Assembly: GCF_028476545.1 (NCBI RefSeq)
Contig: NW_026731819.1
Span: forward strand, 62,001-126,000
Reading direction: 5' to 3'
Source: Physella acuta
Lineage: Eukaryota > Mollusca > Gastropoda > Physidae
DNA: 64,000 nt
The position numbers and the translations under genes are program-made. Position 1 is the first letter of the stretch; the number at the start of each line of letters is the position of its first letter. Shown here piece by piece: positions 1-14,876 of the stretch. Below the pieces are notes generated by a model. That model made no database searches, was not told where the DNA came from, and was given only the letters and a program-made list of their open reading frames with translations.

Positions 1-64
1 CATAATATAAATTTAAGGGATAACATTTTTAAAAGCAAACTGGTACATTGTCTCAACATATCCT

Positions 65-668
65 TCTTAACAAAGATCTACTACAAATGGAACAGTGAAG
101 GAAAAATCTACATACTTAACAAAGATCTATTACTAATGAAACAGTGAAGGAAAAATCTCCATACTTAACAAAGATCTACTACAAATGGAACAGTGAAGGA
201 AAAATCTCCATACTTAACAAAGATCTATTACTAATGAAACAGTGAAGGAAAAATCTCCATACTTAACAAAGATCTATTACTAATGAAACAGTGAAGGAAA
301 AATCTACTTAACAAAGATCTACTACAAATGGAACAGTGAAGGAAAAATCTCCATACTTAACAAAAATCTATTACTAATGAAACAGTGAAGGAAAAATCTC
401 CATACTTAACAAAGATCTACTACAAATGGAACAGTAAAGGAAAAATCTCCATACTTAACAAAGATCTACTACAAATGGAACAGTGAAGGAAAAATCTCCA
501 TACTTAACAAAGATCTACTACAAATGGAACAGTGAAGAAAAAATCTACTTAACAAAGATCTACTACAAATGGAACAGTGAAGGAAAAATCTCCATACTTA
601 ACAAAGATCTACTACAAATGGAACAGTGGAGGAAAAATCTCCATACTTAACAAAGATCTGCTGCAAAG
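65..668. repeat. 50-bp minisatellite abutting KIAA0930 exon 7 donor
   Basis: About 13 tandem copies of a roughly 50-bp unit containing CTTAACAAAGATCTACTAC and GGAACAGTGAAGGAAAAATC. Two subtypes (ctactacaaatgg and ctattactaatga) are interspersed, which suggests multi-unit duplications. The last copy ends about 8 bases from the exon 7 donor at 676/677. Confidence 0.93.
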
Positions 669-676
669 TAAATTAC

Positions 677-4146
<3,470 letters not shown>

Positions 4147-4330
4147 CTTTACTATTTAATAGGGAACACAAAAATCACATGACCATGGCTAATGTTTTTT
4201 TAAAGATAGGGACTATCCAATCGTGCTATTTATATGTAAGACACACCTCCACATAAGATCGTTCTCATTGTTAGGCTTAATTTGATTATTTTTCGCGGAT
4301 ATTAAACGAATCGCGTAAAACATGGATAAA
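4147..4330 (-). promoter_or_regulatory. Putative KIAA0930 promoter/5' UTR
   Basis: Non-repetitive sequence directly upstream of the start codon. It contains a TCACATGACC E-box-like site at about 4177-4186 (USF/MITF class). No TATA box or transcription start can be fixed from the sequence, so the call rests mainly on position. Confidence 0.35.
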
Positions 4331-4380
4331 CTAGTCAGTGGGATTAATTGTTTTCTGATCTAATCTAGGCATAATTCAAG

Positions 4381-4640
4381 TAGACCCAGATGCGTCGCGA
4401 AGGGGGGGGGGGGGGGGGCAGGGGGTGCGGACCGCACCGGGTGACACCATTTAGGGGATGACACCATGACGAAAAATTACAAAATATATAGAAGAAAATG
4501 CTTTTGCCAGTTCAATTAATGATTAATAAGAGTTAATCCACCTGTATTAATAACTGACTTTAGATAACCATCTTTACTATTAACTGAGCACCCCTTTAAA
4601 GCTACCATCCGGGGGGGGGGGTGACTCCAACTGATGAATT
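4381..4640. mobile_element. Poly-G repeat element, dispersed family
   Basis: A G17 run, then GGACCGCACCGGGTGACACC and GGGTGACTCC blocks around a second G run. A related copy in the opposite orientation lies at about 10440-10650 (GGTGTCTCCCGGTGCGGTCC). Looks like a non-coding dispersed repeat; ends not defined. Confidence 0.5.
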
Positions 4641-4734
4641 TAGAGAGGAATAAAGGCTTGTTGAGTATTTTGATTAACAGATAAGTCAATGAACTTCTTC
4701 TTCTTCTTCGTTCTTAATTATTAGTGTTGAAGGG

Positions 4735-4822
4735 GATCGAGATTTATCTGCCAATGGGTTTGAACTCGAGACTTTGTTCGAATTTATCAACCATGAGCTT
4801 TTTGCCGACTCAACCACGCCTC
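4735..4822 (-). mobile_element. tRNA-derived SINE (family B), fragment
   Basis: On minus the head is GGCGTGGTTGAGTCGGCAAA, then GAGTTCAAACCC, an A-box/B-box arrangement. Matches the head of the longer copies at 4895-5092 and 62405-62575. Confidence 0.65.
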
Positions 4823-4894
4823 CAACACAATTAAGCGGTACGTGTCAACTGGTTATGCGCCATTGAGGCCATTGACTCCGATTTAAGCCTGCTT

Positions 4895-5092
4895 TTCTTT
4901 TTGGATTTGCTTCCATAGCCTTTGTCCAACCAAGAACAATCTACAAGGCAGCAGTTGTTTAATTTTGGAGTTATCTCTCCTAGAAGAGTCGCTGTCCCCA
5001 GCTAACGAGCCTCATCTGCCCGAGGGTTCGAACTCGAGACTTTTCGGTTTAGCAACCATGAGCTTCACCGACTCGACCACGCCAATGAACGA
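4895..5092 (-). mobile_element. tRNA-derived SINE (family B)
   Basis: The minus-strand head GGCGTGGTCGAGTCGGTGAA and GAGTTCGAACCC resemble a tRNA internal promoter. The body (CTTCCATAGCCTTTGTCCAA and CTACAAGGCAGCAG on plus) recurs at 62405-62575. It is not a functional tRNA because the stems cannot be folded into a full cloverleaf. Confidence 0.78.
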
Positions 5093-5239
5093 TGGTAGAG
5101 GGGGTGACACCAAAATCTAATGACTTACGATAAAAACGACGTTTTTTTTTCCCACACGAATTAATAGGTGGATTGTATGCCCACATTTACTCCATTAGGC
5201 ATAATGGGAAGGAGATGTCACTAATTGCAACCAACTAGG

Positions 5240-5241
<2 letters not shown>

Positions 5242-5318
<77 letters not shown>
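5242..5318. repeat. (TA)n microsatellite
   Basis: About 77 bp of uninterrupted TA, followed within 30 bp by a G12 run. Confidence 0.97.
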
Positions 5319-5320
<2 letters not shown>

Positions 5321-5492
5321 CAGGTTTTTTTCTGGGGGGGGGGGGGGTAGACCTACGCCACTGAGTAGACCTATATGTCGTTCAGTAAACTCTTTGTTAA
5401 CTATTGCACGTTCAGAAAATGAAATCACCCCCAACAAAAAATAAAATAACAAAATGCTAAAAAAAAATCATGAAAAATCTAAATGAAAATTT

Positions 5493-5606
5493 GGGTTTCT
5501 TTCAGATATTTTCTCCTGGGGTGGGGCTGGGAGAACACTTGATAATTTTTATATACTTCTATTTCGCCCAGGGGTGGTAGACGTGGAGAGATGCCTGAAA
5601 GATGTT
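5493..5606 (+). mobile_element. Poly-G hAT-type MITE, decayed short copy
   Basis: Ends are GTTTCTTTCAG and GCCTGAAAG, a degenerate version of the terminal inverted repeats of the full copies at 9388 and 9771. The internal tract TTCTATTTCGCCCAGGGG matches the family body. G runs are interrupted, consistent with an old copy. Confidence 0.55.
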
Positions 5607-6104
5607 GTAGGCTAAATGTACCGAACCGCTATTAAGTTTGGTAGAGGAGGAGAATTGTTGCTGTGCTGTATTTTTTTTATTCACACATTTAAAGCACGTT
5701 ATAACAGCCCTCCATATTTTCAGAAAAATGTTAAGTCGGCGTTACACTCAACAGAGGCTGTGGGTGGTTTCACCGGTTCGAATCCTTTGATTTTTGGAAC
5801 AGAGGCGTGGCTATAGGGGAGGGAGGGTTGGGAAGCGCCCCGGGCACCAACTCAAGGGGGACACTGAACGTGGTGAAAAACTTTTTAAAAAACCCATTCT
5901 GAGTTGCATTACTGAATTATACAACGTTAAGAAAATAAACTACTGATTGGCTTTACAGACTGATTTAACTGTTTTCTACAGAACTTATTAGTGTGTCACA
6001 CCAAAAAGAAAGAAAAAATAACTGTTAAGCGACGGTGACTGGCGCCCCAACCTTCCAAGTTGGGTGGGTGCCTTTTTTTGTTAGAGTGAATAACAGCATA
6101 CAAA

Positions 6105-6322
6105 AAGTGTTTCTTTCAGACTTTTTATTCTCCGGGTAGTGGGGGGCACTTGAAATTTTCGAGGGAGGTAGACTAAAATTTCCAGGGGGGGGCGGATATT
6201 GGTAAAATTATATATTTTCTATATAAATTCTATTTCGTTTGGTTGGGGGGGGGGGGGGGGTGCGGTAGACGTTCTTCAGCAGAGCCCCCCCCCCTCCGAA
6301 TAGATGCCTGAAAGAAGCTCTG
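6105..6322 (+). mobile_element. Poly-G hAT-type MITE, near-full copy
   Basis: 5' end AGTGTTTCTTTCAGAC and 3' end GCCTGAAAGAAGCTCTG are imperfect inverted repeats. The interior has CTTGAAATTTTCG, ATATTTTCTATATAAATTC and two long G/C runs shared with copies at 9388-11188 and 9771-9985. The flanking 8-bp target duplication is decayed. Confidence 0.7.
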
Positions 6323-6500
6323 TATATCAAATGGTTAATGGGAAACAAAATTAATAGTTCATCTCGGGCGCCGGAATCGGTCACTACGCCTCTGTAATAG
6401 AAATTGATAAATTTTACACAGTATAGTCTGCTGTGAATCCTTAAACTATTCATTCCTCAGCATCGTGTTTATCATTGAAGATAAACAGTTGATCCTTTGG

Positions 6501-7619
6501 CAGGACCAGCGCTACCTATGGGGCTGGTAAGTGGGTCACCAACCAGTTCTATGGCTCATGCAGGTTTTATTGAGCCGTAGAGCTGGTTGGTGACCTACTT
6601 ACCAGCCCTATAAGGCGAACTAGGCGGTCGCCTAGGGCGCCATCCCTTGGGGCGCAAAAAGGTTTAATTACTATTATCAAAAAGTACCTAATAATTAATA
6701 ACTTTGATTATCTTTTATAAACTATATTACTATATATGGTAATATACAAAGGTTGTTTTTTTTAATTATATTTTTTTAATAAGTAATCAATTATTACAGC
6801 AATGTCTCAAACAGTTACTGTTACCCGTATTAGATATTTTTGAAAGGCGTCCCTAGGGGATCCTAAATTTTAGAAACTAGAACTCGACGGATAAATCTGT
6901 AAATTTATGTCATCAAAATTGAGTAGAAGTGTGTTATGATAAAACTACCATGTTTAGACTTTCAAACAAAACCTACAGTTAAGTAGTCAATGAGTAAAAT
7001 ATATTCTTTTGACACAGTTACATTGTTAATATAAAAGATTTTTTATAATTATTACCTAATGAAATTTAGAGCGTTTTATTGTGTTTTTCAAGTATGTCTT
7101 AATTACACTTCGTTAATTTTGCCATTCTTGTGAAAGCTATTTCCCTTGAATAAAATTTTGGTATTAGATTTCCAAATGGGAGATAAGTCGTTGTTTAACT
7201 TTACATTCATTTCAAATTCCTGTACCTTGAGTTGACCACTTACTTATAAATACAACTTTTACAAGTTATTATTTGTCATTATAAAAATTATGTAGAGCAG
7301 AAGCACTTGACATTTTCTAAGGGGGGGGGGGGCTATGTCATAAAGTACAAAGTAGACGTGTGGACTTAGCAACAATTTCTTTAGAATGTGATTACGCTTG
7401 CAAACTGGAATTGAAGGAATTAGTACAAACTTTTGCGACGATGGGTCAAGTAAAATCTGATTTTGATGCGTACTTATAACCTGTATGCAACTGATAATAA
7501 ATTACAATGTCACTTTTAATTAATTTTTTTCTTATACATGTTTTAGAAATTAATTTGTGTGAAAGGGGGCGTTTTAATAAGTTTTGCCTAGGGCGCTAAA
7601 TAACCTGCCGCCGGCACTG
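6501..7619. mobile_element. hAT-like element, about 1.1 kb, non-autonomous
   Basis: Begins CAGGACCAGCGC and ends GCCGGCACTG, an inverted, diverged CAGTGCCGGC-type terminus. Flanks are TCCTTTGG and CCTTTTGG (6 of 8 identical), as expected for an 8-bp hAT target duplication. Subterminal GGCGGTCGCCTAGGGCGCC at one end and CCTAGGGCGC at the other support a single element. The interior is AT-rich with no transposase reading frame. Confidence 0.6.
6518..6612. repeat. Long inverted repeat (hairpin), arms about 43 bp
   Basis: Arms 6518-6560 and 6569-6612 are reverse complements with about five mismatches around a loop of roughly 8 bases (shared core GGTCACCAACCAG / CTGGTTGGTGACC). It sits just inside the left end of the 6501-7619 element. 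Confidence 0.85.
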
Positions 7620-7894
7620 CCTTTTGGATCTTTGTTAAGTTTGCGTTTTATATGTACTTTTCAATTACTTTTGAACTAAGTTGAAAAGACAAAACAATAA
7701 TTTATTACTCCTTTTTTTCTAAATGAGTAGTATAAAAAATAATTTTGCAACCTTAGCGTCGTACTTTATGTTAAACATACTTAACAACCCACAACCAGCT
7801 TTAAAAAATCCACATGGAACCCCTAGGGCAAAAGAAAAAAAAAAGAAACATTCCATGAAAAATCTGGAGCTGTGAATTGGATGAATACACAACA

Positions 7895-8335
7895 AAGTTT
7901 AAGATAGATTACCGTTGTGGACAGTTGGAGAAAGCTGTATGGCGTTGTCTTGAAGACGTAGATAACCGTTGTGAACGGTTGGAGAAAGCTGTATTGCGTT
8001 GTCTTGAAGACGTTAGTTTAAGATAGATTACCGTTGTGAACGGTTGGAGAAAGCTGGATGGCGTTGTCTTGAAGACGTTAGTTTAAGATAGATTACCGCT
8101 GTGAACGGTTGGAGAAAGCTGGATGTAATTATCTTGAATACGTTAGTTTAAGAAAGATAACCGTTGTGAACGGTTGGAGAAAGCTGGATGGCGTTGTCTT
8201 GAAGACGTAAGTTTAAGATAGATTACCGTTGTGGGTGGTTGGAGAAAGCTGGATGGGGTTGTCTTGAAGACGTTAGTTTAAGATGGATTACCGTTTTGGA
8301 CGGTTGGGAAAGCTGGATGGCATTGTCTTGGAGAC
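7895..8335. repeat. 65-bp satellite, about 7 copies
   Basis: Tandem copies of a unit with GATTACCGTTGTGAACGG, TTGGAGAAAGCTGGATGG and CGTTGTCTTGAAGACGTTAG. Each unit holds two short palindromes, CCGTT-GTG-AACGG and GTCTT-G-AAGAC. It lies in intergenic DNA, not near an exon. Confidence 0.92.
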
Positions 8336-8439
8336 TTTTGTCAACGGTGACAGTTCCAGTGGGGCGACAGGCCAACTATTATTTGGGTTTGGCGGTTTTC
8401 ATATAAGACGGCCTCATGAAACCGATGCCGATTAATGAC

Positions 8440-8830
8440 GTCACACTCGTGGGGGGGGGGGGGGGTCCGTGATTTTGTGACGGTGTGTGATGATGGGGAG
8501 GCGGGGGGATTCAGATGGTGTGACGTCACTTTTTTGCATTATAAAAAAGCAATGTTGGAAAACGAGTTTTAGAAAAAGGTTTTAATAAACTATAATAATA
8601 GGAATTGATCAAAATACTCTATGTTGACAGAGTTCTGACAAGATTTTGGAAAATTATCGATGTTTTAAGAAAAATTCAACAGCAGTTTTTAAGGGGGGTT
8701 GTAGGCTGAAATATGAAGTCATTTTAGGGGGGGGGGGGGTTCTGGCTATTTGTGACGGCGTGTGACGGAGGGGAGGGGGGAGGTAAAAATCGTCCAAAAA
8801 AGCGTGACGTTATTTATGGATGACCCCTAA
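8440..8830. repeat. Two poly-G repeat blocks with TGACGTCA motifs
   Basis: G16 and G12 runs are followed by TGTGACGGTGTGTGA / TGTGACGGCGTGTGACGG and GTGTGACGTCACTTTTTT / CGTGACGTTATT. The same module appears twice (about 8440-8540 and 8725-8825). Probably ends of a dispersed element; not classified. Confidence 0.5.
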
Positions 8831-8974
8831 GTTGAGAGGACAAGCTTGCACTAAGCAAGGGTGTCACTTTTTCACCGTAGATCTTATGTAATTGAAACAC
8901 GCATGTTACAATTTGAATTAATCAGATTTATAAAAGCACACACAAATTGCCATTATAACATATTCTCACTGAGA

Positions 8975-9060
8975 AGCGGATATCAGAGGTTCTTAACCTT
9001 TTTGGAGGTACCGAACCCCACAAACTTCATGCGTGCATTCACCAAACCCTTCTTAATAGG
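8975..9060 (+). mobile_element. hAT-like terminal fragment (GGTTCTTAACC type)
   Basis: AGAGGTTCTTAACCTTTTTG then GGAGGTACCGAACCCC, a terminus also seen at 9288 and 48837. Only one end is present here. Confidence 0.5.
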
Positions 9061-9287
9061 ACAAAATAAACTATTATTTTATTTTCAAATTCAAAACATA
9101 AGTATATATTTACTGGTGCACAAAATGAATATGAATCAACATTACTGTGTTCAAAGAACAAAAGAATCAAAGTATGATTTTCACACAAAAACAAAAACAT
9201 AATAATGAATAGGTCCTATTTGCTGCAAATGAATGTGACATCTGTTGTTGCCTTTCAGACACACAGTTTAGAAAGGCTTCACCTTAA

Positions 9288-9325
9288 ATCAGTGGTTCTT
9301 AACCTTTTGGAGGTACCGAACACCG
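9288..9325 (+). mobile_element. hAT-like terminal fragment (CAGTGGTTCTTAACC)
   Basis: CAGTGGTTCTTAACC with GGAGGTACCGAAC, one terminus only, directly beside the nested element that starts at 9388. Confidence 0.5.
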
Positions 9326-9770
9326 TATTTGGCGTGACGTCAATGGTTTCACGATATAGAAATATCGCGATACCGATACGTGTTAACCAGTGTTTCTTCC
9401 AGACTTAATTCTCCGGGGGTGCACTTGAAATTTTCGGGGGGGGGGGGGAGACAACAATTTTCGGCGGGGGGGGGGGGACACTGTTAATAGTACATATTTT
9501 CTATATAAATTCCAGTTTGTTCGGGGGGGGGGGGGGGCGGACGAGCCGGCGTTAGGGGGTGGCAAACGGGGCGGTCGCCCCAGGCCCCGCGCTTGAAGGG
9601 GCCCCGCGCTTCAGCACCGCCATTGTTGTCTGAATTAGTTTGTAAACTTAAAAAAAAATTGTTGCTGAATTCAATTGGGAAAAACTAAATGGTCGAATGC
9701 CGAAGTTGTTGATTGTTATAACTGAGGCAGCGGTTGATGTTGGTGAGTTATCACCCACCTGAACTAGGAC

Positions 9771-9985
9771 CAGAGTTTCTTCCAGGCATCTCTTCGGGGG
9801 GGGGGGGGCGAAGCCCCCCCGAAAATTTTTTACCGCCCCCCCCGAACGAAATTAAATTTATATAATTTATATAGAAAATATATACTTTTAACAGTGTCCG
9901 CCCCCCCCCCCCCCGAAGAAAGTCTACCGCCCCCCCCGAAAATTTCAAGTGCCCCCCCGGAGAAAAAAGTCTGGAAGAAACACTG
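9771..9985 (-). mobile_element. Poly-G hAT-type MITE, intact ends, innermost of nest
   Basis: 215 bp. Left CAGAGTTTCTTCCAGGC and right GTCTGGAAGAAACACTG are inverted repeats. A perfect 8-bp duplication ACTAGGAC flanks it at 9763-9770 and 9986-9993. Orientation is opposite to the outer copy. Long C runs here correspond to the family's G runs. Confidence 0.9.
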
Positions 9986-10439
9986 ACTAGGACAGGTCGT
10001 AATTCGATACAAAAACAGTGTCACACACCTCCCCTTTGTGTAGGGTACGCATTGTAGCTGAGCTGACTGGAGATAGTTTGACGCGAATCAGCCCCCGACC
10101 TGACATGGGATGGAAATTTGGGAAAGTGATACTCTATTGTATGCGGACCGATGAAGACGTCCTTTTAGTGAGCAGACGGGATGCCTGTAGTAGACAGTTG
10201 GTGACCTGATGAACGCAAGTCCTGACTTTCTTGTTGTATATGTCGTATATGTAGGCCTACTTATCTTGGTATAACATAATTACCATTCAGTTGTGTGCAG
10301 AGGGGTGGGAACAGGGCGACGAGGGGGGGAGGCCCTTAGGATCTATATCAAGGGGCATTAGACAGAGTGATTTATTATTTTTTTTTTTGGAACAAAGTTA
10401 AAAGTGTTGATGTAGCATGTTTTCTCTATCATTAGCGGG

Positions 10440-10650
10440 TTTGCGTCATAGTGTCACCCCCACCCCCCTCTCCACCTTTGTCAGGATTTATCAAATTTGC
10501 CCTTAAAAGACTATTTAACACTCTAATTAACCACTTTTTAAAGTGGAACTATCATTTTTCAGCATATGTTTTGCTATTTTTTTGCCTTGGTGTCACCCCC
10601 CCCCCCTAAATGGTGTCTCCCGGTGCGGTCCACCCCCCCGCCCCTGCTTT
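10440..10650. mobile_element. Poly-G/C dispersed repeat, second copy
   Basis: Contains AAATGGTGTCTCCCGGTGCG and GGTGTCACCCC around C runs; the inverse of the copy at 4381-4640. Confidence 0.5.
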
Positions 10651-10927
10651 TATATTAACAATTAGTCATCAACAAACAATTTAAACAACTTTATTTTACT
10701 AATTATTTGGCACGTGATTGAACTTTCTTAAGTGATTTGGTGTGGGTTACATAACTGTCAAAAGTGATTTAATATCTTAGCAAGGAAAAAAAACAACTAA
10801 AAACATTGGGTTAAAACATGTTATTAAAGTGGAAAGTTTGGCATTAGCTTATAGACTCCAAAACATTTATGTGTTATTATGTGTGTATGTATATTATATA
10901 GGCTTATACACATACACCCCCCCCCCC

Positions 10928-11061
<134 letters not shown>

Positions 11062-11789
11062 GGAAAAAAGCAGGCCCCGCGCGGATGGTTGGCCCTAGGC
11101 CCCGCGTATTCCTAACGCCGGCTCTGGGAGCGGTAGACTTTCTTCGGGGGGGGGGGGGGGGGCGAAGATATGCCTGGAAGAAACTCTGGTGTTAACTCGC
11201 TCTGTCGCACTTTATTATACTATGTCTTGATTTCGCTTTTGAACTGTTGTCGCTCTAGTTCTATTATCCCCACTGGCAAAATCCTATCCCTAATCATAAG
11301 CGTGTGTGTGTCTTGACCTTTGCCAAACCCATGAAACTGACTCACTAACAACTGGGGATCGATCGATCCTCATCAATTGAGGAGCATCCACTCTAAGAGA
11401 CTTCAGGTCACAGGAGGGACATTACATATTGCGTCAATCTCTTGCGTTTGCTAACTCCGAATTCAAGCCAAGCAGTCATTATAGAATGGATACATACAGG
11501 CTAATATCCTGTGTGGGGGAGGGAGGGGGTACTTTCTTGGAGTGGAGAAGGAGGGGACGCACCCGATAAAATGATGTCCCATCCTCCAGAAAAGCACCCC
11601 CCCCCCCCCCGCCCACCCAGGTTACTATAGGCATAGGTCTATACTATATCATTATCATGCCGATGATTTTAAAAAGAAATGTTTGAAAACTACAAATGAT
11701 GCTGGACATTTTCTTTTGTGTACATTTTATGCGATCATAAAAGTGAGGGTTATGTTTAAAATACAAATATGTAACTTTAATTTACTCTG

Positions 11790-11900
11790 TAGATCTAGAT
11801 CTAGATTCTAGATCTAGATATTCTAGATCTAGATCTAGCTCCAAAATAATAAATGTGATGACGTCGCCGGAAGTTACTAGACAAAAGCCTACAGCGACCT
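11790..11900 (+). promoter_or_regulatory. Putative ZC3H11A promoter
   Basis: A TCTAGATCTAGATTCTAG palindrome cluster (11793-11840) is followed by TGACGTCG (CRE-like) and CCGGAAGT (ETS-like) at about 11859-11875. CRE and ETS sites are typical of TATA-less housekeeping promoters. No transcript start or 5' exon can be fixed, so the assignment to ZC3H11A is positional. Confidence 0.4.
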
Positions 11901-14686
11901 CTTTCTTTGGGTTATTGTATACTAAACTTGCTCATATTTCTAGAATACTAGATTATATAGTTTTTCAAATTATATTCTAGTTTCATATACAATTTAATGT
12001 AGAAGGTTAAAATACCCACGAATCATAAGTATGTATCAATATTAAACAATAACAGTAGACTAATAATATTTGTTAATTTCATAGGCTTAGGAGAATCACC
12101 AAATCTCGATAGCAAAAAAAATAAAAAAAAGTCAACTCACTGTGAGACTTTTTTGACAATTTTTGTAAACAATTTTTTTTACACTTGCAACGATTGATCT
12201 AGATTTAGATCTAAAATAGATCTAGAATTATGTTTTTGTTTGTATAATTTTATAATGATTCATGATAAAAATGGCAATAATGAATAAATGATACAATTTT
12301 AATTAAATTTTTTTAGGTAGGCTGAGGCATAAAAAAATGATAAACTAAAAAATTAGCTAGGCCCTCTAACTTTGGTAGGCCTAGAATCTAAAATTAAATA
12401 TTTTTTATTGGTTTGGATTTGATGTCAACCATCATAAACCACAACTTACATCAGACAACATATGATAAACCAAAATCAAATAGGCTTATTAAATACCACG
12501 TCAAATTATTCAGGCCAATAGATTACCTACATAAATAGTTTTAAAAGAAATCACAAACAAAATGAGTTTAGTAGAGTTAGCAACCTTTCGAGGAGTTAGT
12601 CCTAGATCCATAAACAAGCTGTATAATTTACACCACTGTTTACTGTGTTTAGCTCATTTTGATAAACAACCAGTCCGCTACCAACACCTTGATCAAAATC
12701 AAAGTAATAGGCAGGCGTGCTCATGGTATTACTATACGAGGCCTCCTTAGTATTTTTTATGCGATGCTTAACAATATGCTCGCATAGTATGTAGAACATA
12801 CTTCATTAGCCTGTTCTGTAAGTACAATAGGCCAACAGTGTTAAATATAATCCATCGCAAGCTGTCCAGAACAGGATTTGTGTGCTGTAAAAGATACCCT
12901 GAATTATCTGGAGACCAAACAAAAAAAGAACCATATAAGCGAACAGTCTTATATCTATTAACTGGAATATCAGCCTAGTAATTGTATGCTTAGTTCTTTA
13001 AAGCAGATCATTAATAAAGTTAAGCCTAAAGGAAGAATGAATGTTATTAACTCAAAGCTCCAAAGATTGATGCTACAGTCACAGGCTTTCTTTTCCTACT
13101 GTTGAACTTCTACGTTCTGCAGGCATCTTCAAGACTTCTATGAAAAAAACGGAGTTGTAGCACACACTGTATTTTATTTAGTCTGTTTTCACCTAGGGCT
13201 GTTGTTCCTGCTACGATACTACTTTTCATGTATTGTCAGCTGAACTTAATGCTACTACTTTTAACACATACTTTACTTTAGACTTGAAATTGAGGAAAAA
13301 TTATAGGCTAAAAAAATGGTATACAAACTGAAATGGGATGCAATGTTAACAGATCAAGGCTCTAAATAAATACTGATGTTGTAGTTTCCTTTGCTTTTTA
13401 TTTTCTTTCTAGATTACATGTTGTATATTTTGTAAAACAATACATTTAAAAAAACCAACAAATTAGATAATGAGTGGTTTCCATTTCAAATTAATTAAGA
13501 ATAACAAATCATCCTACACATGTTTAGATAATAATTTAACAGATTTGGCTGAAACTTTTGTATTAAAAATTATTTTTTCTAGAAGTAGTTAAAAGTTTTG
13601 CCTAGTTAAATATTAGAACAGTTAATTGATGAATCAGCAGTTGTATATCCTAAAAGAGTAGTTTATAGCCAAATGCTTTTGGTATTAGTGTAACTTATTT
13701 AGAGTTCATTTTTTAAATTGTATTGTATATCAAATTTCTCAGTTACAATAATAGGTACACTTTTAAGAGAAAAATTCTGATTTTTAAACTAAGTTATTCT
13801 AGAAAACAATAGCTTGAAATAATTTATTATGATGTTTATTGGAAATTGAATGCTGTCAGTTAGGTTTTTTTTGTCTGCTGTGTTTTATTCAGCACTTTAC
13901 CTCATTGTTATTTTTTTTTACAACTTGTACCGATATGCAACTTTCATCCTAACTTTGTGTTGATCATTGTACTTCTCGATAGCTTTGTTCCTTACTTTGG
14001 CAATTGTACCTAATTTTTTGTCCGTTATTTGTTTTAACATGAATGAATAATTATTACGCTAATCACTATTTAAAGCAAGTGTTCCTTCTAAGAAACAGTT
14101 TAGATTTTTGATTTGATTCAATAATTCAAAATCATAATACATTAAAATTAGAAACAAAATAAGTGCCATTAGCATATTAATAAGAAAGTGATTTTTGTCT
14201 AGTGTCTTTTAAAAAAAATAACAATAAAGGGAGATAAATAGGGGTCATAGGAATAAGTTTTTTGACTAGTGTTTTATGGAGTTAGCAAATATTTTTCAAC
14301 TTGGCACTAATTTTACATGTAAGTGGGTTGGGGCTCATAGCGTGGATCAGATACATTTATCACAATCTGATCCTGCTGAGTATGAGTTGCCGAGTATGAT
14401 GGTTACACAAGCAGGCATGATGGTATCTCGCTGGTTAGTACTTTTTTTTCATTTTAAAAAATTTGTTAAATTAGGGTCACTTTATGAATGTTATTCAAAT
14501 TAATAATAGATATACTAAAGTGTATAACTATATTTATCTTGTAAAGAAACTTGCTTACTTATGTTCAAGAGTTTTAAGTTATTAATAAATTATTTTTTTT
14601 AATACTTAATGTAGGCCCATTTGCTATAATTTAAAATTTTAAATAATTTCACTTGTAATTACAAATTTTGTTACCATTTATTTCAG
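11901..14686 (+). other. Presumed 5' UTR/intron region of ZC3H11A; nothing else recognised
   Basis: AT-rich DNA with short open frames only (for example 12562-12750 and 14276-14503), none matching a known family. It must contain the upstream non-coding exon(s), because the coding exon starts at a splice acceptor at 14686. The donor was not identified. Confidence 0.4.
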
Positions 14687-14876
14687 ATACTGACACATGT
14701 TTGTGAATTGGCCATGTCCTTATTGTGGATGCCATATCCCTTGAGTTTTGCTAAACCCATCTTCCAACATCAAGGCCTATCATTCATCTTTTTGTTTCTT
14801 TGTCCTCTTTGTGGACTTGCTTTGGTCTGATTATCTTGATAAAACTAACAGCTATCAATACCTTTATTAGAGAAAA

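Noticed and set aside
65-660. Regularly spaced direct repeats resembling a CRISPR array
   Set aside because: Whole units repeat with no unique spacers, in an intron of an animal gene; it is a minisatellite.
4895-5092. tRNA genes at SINE heads (also 1550-1612, 36163-36220 and 40240-40290)
   Set aside because: A- and B-box-like motifs are present, but the sequence does not fold into a full cloverleaf and continues into a shared SINE body.
5800-6394. A single CAGAGGCGT-type hAT element holding the MITE at 6105
   Set aside because: Ends CAGAGGCGTGGC and CTACGCCTCTG fit, but the flanking 8-mers (TTTTGGAA, TAATAGAA) agree at only five bases, so the boundary is not secure.
14276-14503. 75-codon frame starting MELANIFQLG as an upstream coding exon of ZC3H11A
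   Set aside because: It does not splice in phase to the conserved start and has no family similarity. It may be 5' UTR at most.
11901-14686. An intronic ZBED6-like gene, as found in the first intron of mammalian ZC3H11A
   Set aside because: No BED finger or hAT dimerisation region appears in any frame here; ZBED6 is a mammalian acquisition.
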